Shown one piece after another: positions 6,272-13,489 of a stretch of 14,122 nt of DNA. Position numbers and translations under genes: made by a program. The DNA is from Cyanobacteriota bacterium (GTDB taxonomy: Bacteria; Cyanobacteriota; Cyanobacteriia; Phormidesmidales; Phormidesmidaceae): contig JAQCKL010000049.1 of the NCBI GenBank assembly GCA_027592485.1, positions 1 to 14,122 of the forward strand, in the 5' to 3' direction. Position 1 is the first letter of the stretch; the number at the start of each line of letters is the position of its first letter. Below the pieces are notes generated by a model. The model was not told the origin of the DNA. It ran no database searches and worked only from the letters and a program-made list of their open reading frames with translations.

Positions 6272-6656
6272 GATTAGTGTAAGTCTAGCCGATCTTTCCC
6301 TGGCTTTAAAAGACTTGTCACATAAGGCTTTACAGGATTCTAGGGTGAAGTTTCCACTAACTTCCTTTTAACTTGCCCAAACACGGTGGTAGTCGATTTC
6401 CTGCTGCACTACCTTGTGTGGTAGAGATTGAGTGCTAGAAGGCGACGGACCTTACATCGTTATTCTTCCCTTTTTAGGCGCTTTTAGGGCGATCTGGATG
6501 GCTTCCTCTAGGGGGCAAGCCTATCTTCTGTACACAACCCCTTCAATCTCTACCCTTTAGAAAATCTTGGCATTCTGCCTCCTAGCGATACCTAGGAGTA
6601 GGCAGAGTCATTATCGACTCATCCTGAGTTTTAAGATTCAACAGGAGGCTTGAGAT
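6272..6656. other. divergent intergenic region and CARDB gene leader
   Basis: No gene is supported between the start of the STAND gene (6211) and the start of the CARDB gene (6657). Visible structure: CTACC/GGTAG around a short loop near 6410-6424; a hairpin with CTCCTAG (6579-6585) and CTAGGAG (6592-6598) that can be extended by CTGCC (6575-6579) and GGCAG (6601-6605) in an alternative pairing; and ACTCA/TGAGT followed by TTTT near 6617-6632. The last two lie within 85 bases of the CARDB start and may form a structured leader. I could not pick a convincing promoter. Confidence 0.4.
6643..6648 (+). promoter_or_regulatory. ribosome binding site of the CARDB gene
   Basis: A perfect AGGAGG lies eight bases before the ATG at 6657. 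It fixes the start and shows that the protein begins MANISPYGE, without a signal peptide. Confidence 0.8.
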
Positions 6657-9600
6657 ATGGCTAACATCTCTCCCTATGGTGAAGTGATTTTAGGGGAACT
6701 GGATTTTAATGACGAAGAAAACCCGGAACGACTAGGATCTTTTAAAGATGATTATGACCTGGTAGGTTTTGGCGGAGACTTCAGCTTCGAGAATGTTGCT
6801 ATCAACTTAAGCTCCTCAGATTTTGATACATATCTGCAGCTTATTGATGCTGATACGGGTGAAGTTATAAATGAAGATGATGATGGTGGAAAAAATTTCA
6901 GCTCTCAGCTGAACTTCAGTGCATCCTCCTCTAGAAACTATATTGTTCGTGTTACCAGCTCCTATTTTGGAGAGATTGGAGACTACACATTGGTGTCTGG
7001 CGATCCCAGTAACTTTCTTGATACAGACTTGGTGATTTCAGCGGGGGTTAGCGCACCATCTACTGTTGCCGCATCAGAAACTTTTGGTATTTCTTGGTCA
7101 GTACAAAATATTGGGGATAATAGACTTCTTGGTGAAGATGTATGGAGTTCAGTTTATCTCTCAGAAGATGACACCTTTGATTTTTCTGATCGCTTACTGC
7201 GTAGTAGCTTCAGGGGTAGTGATCCTAGTCTAGGTCCTGGTGAAAGCTACGACTACCAAAGCAGTATTTTAATACCCGAGGATGAGGTTGGAGAACGCTA
7301 TTTAATTTTTAGGGCTGACACCTTTGATGAGCATTCCGAAACCAATGAGGATAATAATTTTCGGGCCATTCCAATTACAGTAGATCCTCCTATCTCTGGA
7401 AGCCCTAACTTAACGATTACAGCCAATGCCCCCAGCACAGGGAATATCAATGATCCCCTGGATTTTTCTTGGACAGTTGAAAACCAAGGAGATGCTCGTG
7501 CTGCAGCATTCTGGTATGACTACGTTTATTTGTCAACCGATGAAACCCTGGACAGTTCTGATATTTTTCTGGATATTGAAAATGCCCAGATAAATTCTCC
7601 TTTGGATCCTGGAGAAAACTATACGGTATCTGGCAGTAGTTTTCGTGGTGTTCCTGATGATCTTGGGTTAGGAGACCATTTCTTATTATTTGTTGCTGAT
7701 CGCTTCAACGGGCAACCAGAGTCAGACGAAACAGATAACGTCTATGTTCACCCATTTTCAGTCACTGGAGTTGATTTAGAGTTTGCCTCAGAGCCGGTTG
7801 TCCCGACTGCCATCGCCAGGGGTGAACGCGCCGATATCTCCTGGACAGTAACCAATTCCGGAAACGGTGATACGGTTTCAAATTCCTGGCAAGATAAGGT
7901 CTACCTCTCTTCTAATTCGACTTTTGAGCCTTTTGACATTCCAATTATCACAAGGACAATTGATAACGATCCGACGCTGGCTGCAGGCGATAGCTACACG
8001 ATTACCCAGCAAAATATCACATCAATTTCGTCAACTCCTGGCACTTATTATCTTGTCTTCGAAACTAATTCTAATAGTGCTCAGTCAGAGGTTGACTCTA
8101 GCAATAATTCCCGAGTTGTTCCGATTGTTGTTACGGATCCTAATCTCACCATAACTGGCCAGGATGTTCCCACATCGGCTTCAGTGGGAGAAATCTTATC
8201 CCTCAATTGGACAACTGAAAATAACGGTATTGTATCTGCTTTTTCCAACTGGCAAGATCGCGTTTATTTATCTGCAGATGATGTTTTAGATGACGGCGAT
8301 ATTACTTTGTCGTCGGGCATCTTTAGCGATAATCCTCTGGCAGCAGGGCAAAGCTATAACCGCACTCAGGATGTCACCATCCCCATCGATGCGGTTGGAG
8401 ATTACTATCTACTCTTTGCCACGGACAGTGCAGCGGCGCAATTTGAAACTGACGAAACCGATAATGTTTTTGCTGCACCGATCACCATCGATGACAATGG
8501 ACCGGACCTCACCATTGATGGGGTTGATGTACCCAGCACCGCTCTAATTAATGCGCCCTTAGATTTAACTTGGCGGGTAACTAATCAGGGTGGAATAGAT
8601 GCCATTGCCGACTGGTCTGATCAGATCTATCTCTCCGTCGATCAGGTTGTTGATGGTGCGGATATTAACTTGGGCCAGCTCACCACAGGGGACAACACCC
8701 CTCTCGGTGGCGGTGCCAGCTACGACCAGACGCTTGGGGTTACGATTCCGACCCTTGCTGTAGGTGACTACCATCTGCTCTTTAAAACCGATAGCGGTGA
8801 GAGCCAAATTGAAACAGATGAGGGGAATAACATTGCGGTAGTGCCCATTCAACTGGTCGCACCTAACTTGGTGGTGACGGATAGTGTGGGTGCCCCCGAT
8901 ACTGCATCGGTCTTCGAAACCATTGATCTCACCTGGACTGTACAAAACCAAGGCGATGGTGTCGCCGTTTCTAATTGGACTGATACGGTTTACCTCTCCT
9001 CCGACTCGACGCTGGATCCAACCGATACCCTGTTGGCGACTCAGTCCATCAGTAACCCCGCTCCCCTGACAGTGGACGGCACCTATAGCCGCACGATTCA
9101 GGCTCAGCTCCCCATTGATACGGTGGGTGATTACTTCCTGCTCTTTAATGCCGACAGCAACAACACCCAGATCGAGGGTGACAACAGTGATAATCTCCGG
9201 GCAGTCCCCATCGAGATTGATAACAATGGACCCAATTTAGCTATTGATGTTGATTTGGCCCCCAGCTCAGCACTTTTGGGTGAAACGGTGCCCTTGGCCT
9301 GGACAGTGACGAATGCAGGAGGCATTACTGCCGCTGCTGATTGGGTGGATCGGGTTTATCTCTCTGAGGATGCCACGTTAGATGCGGCTGATCAGCTGCT
9401 CACCACGGCAAATGCAGCAACATCGCCTCTGGAACCGGGGGCAAGCTATTCCCAAACCTTTGACTTTACCGTTCCAGTTACGGATGTGGGGGATCGGTAC
9501 CTGTTGTTTGTGACTGATGCTGATGAGGCTCAGCCCGAGACTGATGCATCTGACAACGTCTACGCCCACGCCATTACGTTGGATGCCCTGGATGTAGACC

Positions 9601-10280
9601 TGGTAGTTAGCGATATCAGCACCGCAGCTGAAGTGATTGCGGGGCAATCGGTTGAGGTCCGTTGGACGATCACCAACCAGGGCACGGAAGCGGCCACTGG
9701 TCCCTGGACCGATGCGGTTTATTTCTCTAGTGATGGGGCCATTGGTAACGATACTTTTGCAGGGTTCTTTAGTTTCAATGGCACGTTAGGGCCAGGGCAG
9801 TCCATTGAACGTATTCAACAGATTTCAGTGCCTGCCAACCTGGAGGGTAACGTCCAGGTGGTCGTCCAGACGGATGCAGGGGCGCAACTTCTGGAATACG
9901 GCGCTGAGGATAACAACAGTGCTATTGATGATCAGTCCCTCACCATTACTCCCTCGCCGCTGCCCAACTTAGAGGTTGCCAGTGTCACCCCCCCACCTAA
10001 TGCCTTCTCCAGCAAAGAGGCAAAAGTAACATGGACCATCACCAATACCGGCAATGGAGCCGCCTCTGAATGGTATGACCAGGTTTGGTTATCCCTCGAA
10101 CCCCGCACGGAAGTTCATCCTAATGGTCGCCCCCTAAGTACGGATATTTATTTAGGACAGGTCGAAAATGCTAGCTTCTTGAATCCGGGAGAAAGCTACA
10201 GCAACAGCTTGTGGTTCCGCCATTCGCGGGTTCGAATCCCGTCGTTCGCCCTGATTTCAGCCTTTGGCTTGCTTAACTGA
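6657..10280 (+). CDS. CARDB-repeat surface/extracellular protein, C-terminus replaced by a tRNA fragment
   Basis: Residues about 1-120 resemble a PPC (prepeptidase C-terminal) domain: SSSDFDTYLQLIDADTGEVI and RNYIVRVTSSYFGEIGDYTL. Then come CARDB repeats of roughly 115-125 residues, each with a start like NLTI...VPSTA, a W-T-V-N-G core (DLTWTVQNQGDG), a D-VYLS strand, an L-PG-SY motif and a closing GDYYLLF-D...E-D--DN. I count eight complete repeats and a ninth that stops after NPGESYSNS. CARDB modules are immunoglobulin-like adhesion folds in secreted proteins; acidic loops here could bind calcium. There is no N-terminal signal peptide, so export by type I secretion would need a C-terminal RTX-like signal, which is absent. 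From LWFRHSRVRIPSFA on, the protein is a translation of tRNA-His and downstream DNA. The gene is therefore truncated, probably by an integration or deletion event, and the product is unlikely to be exported normally. Confidence 0.85.
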   Translation: MANISPYGEVILGELDFNDEENPERLGSFKDDYDLVGFGGDFSFENVAINLSSSDFDTYLQLIDADTGEVINEDDDGGKNFSSQLNFSASSSRNYIVRVTSSYFGEIGDYTLVSGDPSNFLDTDLVISAGVSAPSTVAASETFGISWSVQNIGDNRLLGEDVWSSVYLSEDDTFDFSDRLLRSSFRGSDPSLGPGESYDYQSSILIPEDEVGERYLIFRADTFDEHSETNEDNNFRAIPITVDPPISGSPNLTITANAPSTGNINDPLDFSWTVENQGDARAAAFWYDYVYLSTDETLDSSDIFLDIENAQINSPLDPGENYTVSGSSFRGVPDDLGLGDHFLLFVADRFNGQPESDETDNVYVHPFSVTGVDLEFASEPVVPTAIARGERADISWTVTNSGNGDTVSNSWQDKVYLSSNSTFEPFDIPIITRTIDNDPTLAAGDSYTITQQNITSISSTPGTYYLVFETNSNSAQSEVDSSNNSRVVPIVVTDPNLTITGQDVPTSASVGEILSLNWTTENNGIVSAFSNWQDRVYLSADDVLDDGDITLSSGIFSDNPLAAGQSYNRTQDVTIPIDAVGDYYLLFATDSAAAQFETDETDNVFAAPITIDDNGPDLTIDGVDVPSTALINAPLDLTWRVTNQGGIDAIADWSDQIYLSVDQVVDGADINLGQLTTGDNTPLGGGASYDQTLGVTIPTLAVGDYHLLFKTDSGESQIETDEGNNIAVVPIQLVAPNLVVTDSVGAPDTASVFETIDLTWTVQNQGDGVAVSNWTDTVYLSSDSTLDPTDTLLATQSISNPAPLTVDGTYSRTIQAQLPIDTVGDYFLLFNADSNNTQIEGDNSDNLRAVPIEIDNNGPNLAIDVDLAPSSALLGETVPLAWTVTNAGGITAAADWVDRVYLSEDATLDAADQLLTTANAATSPLEPGASYSQTFDFTVPVTDVGDRYLLFVTDADEAQPETDASDNVYAHAITLDALDVDLVVSDISTAAEVIAGQSVEVRWTITNQGTEAATGPWTDAVYFSSDGAIGNDTFAGFFSFNGTLGPGQSIERIQQISVPANLEGNVQVVVQTDAGAQLLEYGAEDNNSAIDDQSLTITPSPLPNLEVASVTPPPNAFSSKEAKVTWTITNTGNGAASEWYDQVWLSLEPRTEVHPNGRPLSTDIYLGQVENASFLNPGESYSNSLWFRHSRVRIPSFALISAFGLLN
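10209..10250 (+). tRNA. 3' half of tRNA-His(GTG), attachment-site scar
   Basis: From TTGTGGT (anticodon loop with anticodon GTG at 10211-10213) the sequence continues with the 3' arm of the anticodon stem (TCCGC), variable bases, T-stem GCGGG (10226-10230), T-loop TTCGAAT (10231-10237), CCCGT, the acceptor strand CGTTCGC (10243-10249) and discriminator C at 10250. C73 and the CGTTCGC acceptor strand are characteristic of cyanobacterial and chloroplast tRNA-His. The five bases before the loop (ACAGC) cannot pair with TCCGC and there is no D-arm or 5' acceptor upstream; instead there is CARDB coding sequence. This is thus a displaced 3' half, as left at the far end of an element integrated by a tyrosine recombinase with crossover in the anticodon loop. 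No CCA is encoded. Confidence 0.85.
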
Positions 10281-10291
10281 GCTAAAGGTTG
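10258..10291 (+). repeat. hairpin just downstream of the tRNA fragment
   Basis: CAGCCTTTGGCT (10258-10269) pairs with AGCTAAAGGTTG (10280-10291), with one mismatch and one G-U pair, around a 10-base loop. No T-run follows, so it is more likely a processing signal or part of the old tRNA trailer than a terminator. Confidence 0.45.
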
Positions 10292-10319
10292 GGAAAAATC
10301 ATCGTCGGTGATTGAGATG

Positions 10320-10358
10320 AAGCACCCTTGCTTTTTAATGAGCGGGGTGCTTTGTTTT
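10320..10358 (+). terminator. rho-independent terminator-like hairpin
   Basis: AAGCACCC (10320-10327) pairs perfectly with GGGTGCTT (10345-10352), followed by TGTTTT. It lies where the transcript of the original tRNA-His would end. The region 10359-10519 holds no gene I can support. Confidence 0.65.
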
Positions 10359-10519
10359 GGCCACAGGCTAGAGGATGGCCGTCGCCGCCATCCTCAATGC
10401 GGTGCAGGTGAGGCCACCATCAAAATGAATCCACTGAAAACCCGCCATTGCTAAACCGGGTCATCCTGCTGATGGGCCGGTGCTACACAATAAAACCAGT
10501 CATTGGCACAGGCATCACC

Positions 10520-10810
10520 ATGGGGAGCTTCCAGACTTACTATCTCCTACGTTCCAAGCAAGACGGTCGTCACCTGGCTGCCCGAGCCGAGGCAAACCAA
10601 ACCTATCTGCTGCTCTTCACCGCCGACTACGACGCCCTCAGCTACCTCAACACCCATGCCGGGGAGGTGAGCGATCGCTTTGCCATCGAGACCATCTCCG
10701 CCCCCCAACTCAAAGCCGCCCTCAGTCGCTGGGGCTTCACTGGCATCGGTCTCGTGCGCGACCCCCTGATCCCCCGCATCGACTTCATGAACCACGCCCC
10801 TGGCCCATAA
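10520..10810 (+). CDS. conserved cyanobacterial hypothetical protein
   Basis: I place the start at the ATG at 10520, giving 96 residues beginning MGSFQTYYLLRSKQDGRHLA; upstream residues in the same frame do not look like protein. The protein is compact, without signal peptide or membrane segment. Motifs: YLLLFTADYDALSYLNTH and a closing RWGFTGIGLVRDPLIPRIDF. It resembles short proteins I have seen annotated as hypothetical in other cyanobacteria, but I know no function. A HIP1 octamer lies at 10671-10678. The preceding bases show no strong ribosome binding site. The stop lies five bases before the octamer array that separates it from the convergent gene. Confidence 0.65.
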   Translation: MGSFQTYYLLRSKQDGRHLAARAEANQTYLLLFTADYDALSYLNTHAGEVSDRFAIETISAPQLKAALSRWGFTGIGLVRDPLIPRIDFMNHAPGP

Positions 10811-10815
10811 AGTTC

Positions 10816-10927
10816 TCTACCCCTTCACCCGTTAACGCCTCCACCTCTTAACGCCTTCACGCTTTCACTCCTTCACATCTTCACCCCTCCACCCCTTCAC
10901 CCCTCTACCCTTTCACCCCTCCACGCC
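10816..10927. repeat. 14-unit tandem octamer array, consensus TTCACCCC
   Basis: Fourteen consecutive 8-base units in perfect register, without insertions, vary around TTCACCCC (for example TCTACCCC, TTCACCCG, TTAACGCC, TTCACGCT, TTCACATC, TCCACCCC). The array starts five bases after the stop of the gene ending at 10810 and runs to the stop codon of the convergent gene (10927-10929). It resembles the short tandemly repeated repeats described in cyanobacteria, which are mostly heptamers. The strand asymmetry is strong: almost no G on the plus strand. Non-coding, no hairpin. Confidence 0.85.
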
Positions 10928-11154
10928 TAAACACGGTCCTCCAACTGCGCCTTGTAAAGTCCCTGAACCAAATTCTCTAAGCGCTCCGGCGACGCGCAGT
11001 CCGTCACCGCCTCAAAGGCATCTGCCAAGCGGGCCGCAGTTTCTCCCAGGGTGGGACTGAGCGCCCAGACATCCTGCACCCAATCTGCCGCCGAGCTGTC
11101 ATCAAAAACCAGTCGGGCCAACAACTGCCGTGTCTCTTCACTGGATAAGGCCAT
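10927..11154 (-). CDS. short conserved hypothetical protein
   Basis: This 75-residue protein starts MALSSEETRQLLARLVFDDS and ends LVQGLYKAQLEDRV. It is predicted mostly helical and soluble, with no motif I recognise. I prefer the ATG at 11154 because AAGGG lies nine bases upstream; an ATG two codons earlier (11160) has that site too close. It is convergent with the gene ending at 10810 and divergent from the metallopeptidase gene at 11342. GC-rich codon use matches its right-hand neighbours, which supports it as a real gene. Confidence 0.55.
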   Translation of the reverse strand: MALSSEETRQLLARLVFDDSSAADWVQDVWALSPTLGETAARLADAFEAVTDCASPERLENLVQGLYKAQLEDRV

Positions 11155-11229
11155 GCCCATTCACCCTTAACATCCTGGTGATTGTAAGGCGCTGGGGCAG
11201 CCTGCGACCAGGGTCGGTCGTCGGTCCCA

Positions 11230-11260
11230 TTGACAACGACCTAGCCCCCTTCGGTATAGT
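11230..11260 (+). promoter_or_regulatory. possible sigma-70-type promoter of the metallopeptidase/cyclase pair
   Basis: TTGACA (11230-11235) matches the consensus -35 and TATAGT (11255-11260) resembles a -10, separated by 19 bases, slightly more than ideal. It lies 82 bases before the ATG at 11342 in an otherwise empty divergent spacer. Confidence 0.4.
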
Positions 11261-11341
11261 TCACATGTATTTGTTTCGCCTTGCCTGGGCTTGCATTGCC
11301 AACGGCCAGCGATACACTAAGATGCTCACTCCCGTGGTGCC

Positions 11342-12127
11342 ATGCCCGAGGTCACCCAACAACTCACCTTGTTTCCCATCGCCGACCATCAAGCCCCCTT
11401 GCCCGACTACCAGGTGCGTGAGAGCGCCCGTGCCCGCCATGTCTCCCTGAAAGTGTCCTTCCAGGGCATGGTCGAAGTGGTCGTTCCCCCTGGGTTTGAC
11501 CCCAAGGAGATTCCCGACATCCTGGATCGCCGCCGTAGTTGGATTACCCGTACCCTCCAGCGTATCGAGCACCAGCGCCAGGCTTTACCCCCCGAGCATT
11601 TGGAAGCTCGGCCCACGCTGCTGGAGCTGCGATCGCGGGCTGAAACCTGGACCGTTGACTATGGCCCCAGCGCCCAGGGCAGCGTCACCCTCACCCAAAA
11701 TGGCCCCCAGACCCTGGCATTCAGTGGCGCTGACCATAACGAAACCCATCGAGAGCTGCTGCGAGGGTGGCTACAGCGCAAAGCTCGGGCCGAATTTCAG
11801 CCTTGGCTCCAGGAATTGAGTCAGCGCTGTGACTTGGCCTATAGCCGCCTCTCCGTGAGAGGACAAACCAGCCGTTGGGGCAGTTGCTCTTCTCAGCAAT
11901 CGATTAGTCTCAACTACAAGCTGCTATTTTTGCCGCCGCCCTTGGTCAACTATGTGCTGATCCACGAGCTTTGCCACACCGTCCATATGAACCATTCCCA
12001 GGCATTTTGGGCCTTGGTGGCCCGCTATTGCCCCACCAGCGATCGCGATCGGGCTCACCTCAAGCAAGCCTGGCAATATGTGCCCTATTGGGTGGACAAG
12101 CGGGTGGATGAGCGCGGTCGCGGTTGA
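11342..12127 (+). CDS. YgjP-like (DUF45) M48-type zinc metallopeptidase
   Basis: The 261-residue protein shows the DUF45/YgjP signature in full: VRESARARHVSLKV near the N-terminus (about 25-38), TSRWGSCSSQQSISLNYKLL (176-195), and the zinc site HELCH at 208-212, followed by NHSQAFW, whose H218 is the likely third ligand; E209 is the catalytic base. There is no signal peptide or membrane segment, so it should be cytosolic. Family members are metal-dependent peptidase-like proteins of poorly known substrate; some sit next to type I restriction genes, which is not the case here. Length is usual for the family. Its last codons overlap the start of the tocopherol cyclase gene by 20 bases, suggesting coupled translation, though I see no functional link. 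HIP1 octamers lie at 11629 and 12039. Confidence 0.9.
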   Translation: MPEVTQQLTLFPIADHQAPLPDYQVRESARARHVSLKVSFQGMVEVVVPPGFDPKEIPDILDRRRSWITRTLQRIEHQRQALPPEHLEARPTLLELRSRAETWTVDYGPSAQGSVTLTQNGPQTLAFSGADHNETHRELLRGWLQRKARAEFQPWLQELSQRCDLAYSRLSVRGQTSRWGSCSSQQSISLNYKLLFLPPPLVNYVLIHELCHTVHMNHSQAFWALVARYCPTSDRDRAHLKQAWQYVPYWVDKRVDERGRG

Positions 12128-13202
12128 CGGTTTATGGACACCCCACAGTGGCTACCACTGGGATGGCAGCGATCGGCGCTTCTTTGAGGGCTGGTATTTT
12201 CGGCTGACCTTACCCGCTGTGGGGCAATCCTTTGCCTTCATGTATTCCATCGATGACCCCGGTGGGCAGACCGCCCTCAGCGGGGGGGCCGCCCAAATCT
12301 TGGGACCCGATGACACCTATCTCTATTGCCCCTTTCCAGATGTAAAAGGTTTCTGGGCCTGGCCCCACCGTTTGGGTCTGGGGCATTGGCGTGCCGCTAG
12401 CAACACCCAATCTCGTTATCTAGCGCCTGATGTTTTTGCCGAGACGGTTACCCAGGGCTATCAAGTCACCTCCACCCTCCACCAAGGCTATTTGCGGGAT
12501 TCAAGGACAGGGGCGATCGCCCGCTGGCACTACACTATCCAGCCCCGCTACGGTTGGGGACCGTTGCAGGAGCCCCAACGGCCCACCGCTGGTTGGCTCT
12601 CCTATTTGCCGATTTTTGAGCCCGGTTGGCAGGTACTGATGGCCCACGGCTGGGCCAGGGGCTGGATCGATTGGCAGGGGCAGCGCTATGGGTTTGACCA
12701 TGCCCCCGCCTATGGCGAAAAAAATTGGGGCGGGGCCTTCCCGCAAAAATGGTTTTGGGTCCAAGCCAATTGCTTTGCAGAGTTCCCTGACCTTGCCTTC
12801 ACCGCTGCTGGGGGGCGGCGTCAGGTGCTGGGGCGAACGGAGACTGTGGGGCTGATGGGCTTGCACCACCAGGGCGAGTTGATTGCCCTGTCTTCCCTTG
12901 ATGCTCAGATCCACTGGCAGGTCAGCCCCTGGGGCACTTGGCAGATGACCGCCCAGAATCATTGCTACCGCATCGTTTTGCAGGGCAGCACTGTCCTCGC
13001 TCCGGCCCCGGTGCAAGTGCCCACCCGCGAAGGCTTGCAATGGCGCTGTTGGGATACCACCCGAGGGCAGCTTAGGGTACAAGTCTGGAAAAAGCAGTCC
13101 GCCTCAGCCACAGCACAGCTCCTGATCGAGGCGACAACGAACTTGGCTGGCCTAGAAGTGGGGGGTCTGGGGTGGGAAACGCCTTGGCAATATGGGAACT
13201 AG
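12108..13202 (+). CDS. tocopherol cyclase (VTE1/slr1737 family)
   Basis: Tocopherol cyclase closes the chromanol ring of tocopherols from methylated phytylquinols, the last or next-to-last step of vitamin E synthesis; the product protects thylakoid lipids. The 364-residue protein matches the Synechocystis slr1737 protein as I remember it along its whole length: PHSGYHWDG near the N-terminus, FFEGWYFRLTLP, SFAFMYSIDDPGG, ALGHW-like GLGHWRA, TAGWLSYLPIFEPGWQVLMA, AYGEKNWGGAFPQKWFWVQA, LMGLHHQGE, the closing DTTRGQLRVQVW and LAGLEVGG. I chose the ATG at 12108 because it leaves a short leader before the conserved PHSGYHW. An ATG at 12078 in frame would add ten residues, and the ATG at 12134 is out of frame. 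It overlaps the upstream peptidase gene by 20 bases. All conserved blocks are present, so the enzyme should be active. A HIP1 octamer lies at 12513. Confidence 0.93.
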   Translation: MSAVAVDGLWTPHSGYHWDGSDRRFFEGWYFRLTLPAVGQSFAFMYSIDDPGGQTALSGGAAQILGPDDTYLYCPFPDVKGFWAWPHRLGLGHWRAASNTQSRYLAPDVFAETVTQGYQVTSTLHQGYLRDSRTGAIARWHYTIQPRYGWGPLQEPQRPTAGWLSYLPIFEPGWQVLMAHGWARGWIDWQGQRYGFDHAPAYGEKNWGGAFPQKWFWVQANCFAEFPDLAFTAAGGRRQVLGRTETVGLMGLHHQGELIALSSLDAQIHWQVSPWGTWQMTAQNHCYRIVLQGSTVLAPAPVQVPTREGLQWRCWDTTRGQLRVQVWKKQSASATAQLLIEATTNLAGLEVGGLGWETPWQYGN

Positions 13203-13203
13203 C

Positions 13204-13220
13204 CCCTGATGGCATCAGGG
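13204..13220 (+). terminator. hairpin after tocopherol cyclase
   Basis: CCCTGAT (13204-13210) pairs with ATCAGGG (13214-13220) around a three-base loop, two bases after the stop codon. There is no T-run, so if it ends transcription it does so without the classical tail; it may instead protect the mRNA end. The rest of 13221-13489 shows no gene I can support. Confidence 0.45.
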
Positions 13221-13489
13221 CCAACAGGATTGCGAATGGCAGGGGAGATCAGGGGAAAGGGGCCTAGAAACTGGCATAACCCAGTGATTTACGCCGTTGG
13301 GTACTGGCCACTCAAGGTCACGGCCATGGTCTAATGCTCGCCTTCCAAGGCTCCCGCAATAAAGGAAATCGTGTGGACTTTACTAGGATGGGTTGGGAAA
13401 TGGCGATTTCAAAGTCATATGAGGGAACAAATCTAACGTTAGTGCTTGCAAGGTAATTGTTGTTTCGTTAAAAGGGGTAAGACGAAGGT

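Noticed and set aside
190..6440. A shared 12-mer (GAGTGCTAGAAG) near 188 in the tpsB remnant and near 6430 in the divergent spacer
   Set aside because: A 12-base match is expected several times by chance in a window of this size, and the flanks do not extend it.
8565..8951. Minus-strand open frame inside the CARDB gene
   Set aside because: It arises from the repetitive codon pattern of the CARDB repeats and has no protein-like motif.
10258..10291. Hairpin after the tRNA fragment as a rho-independent terminator
   Set aside because: The stem is followed by an A-rich rather than T-rich run on the plus strand; the hairpin at 10320 is the better candidate.
10448..10851. Alternative plus-strand reading frames around 10448-10851, including one running into the octamer array
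   Set aside because: The longer frames give low-complexity Pro/Ser/Arg sequence; the frame from 10520 gives a coherent protein.
12134..12136. ATG at 12134 as the tocopherol cyclase start
   Set aside because: It is out of frame with the conserved PHSGYHW region; the in-frame ATG is at 12108.
12501..13082. A 193-codon open frame opposite the tocopherol cyclase gene
   Set aside because: It is a shadow of a clearly conserved gene and its Gly/Pro/Leu-rich translation matches no family.
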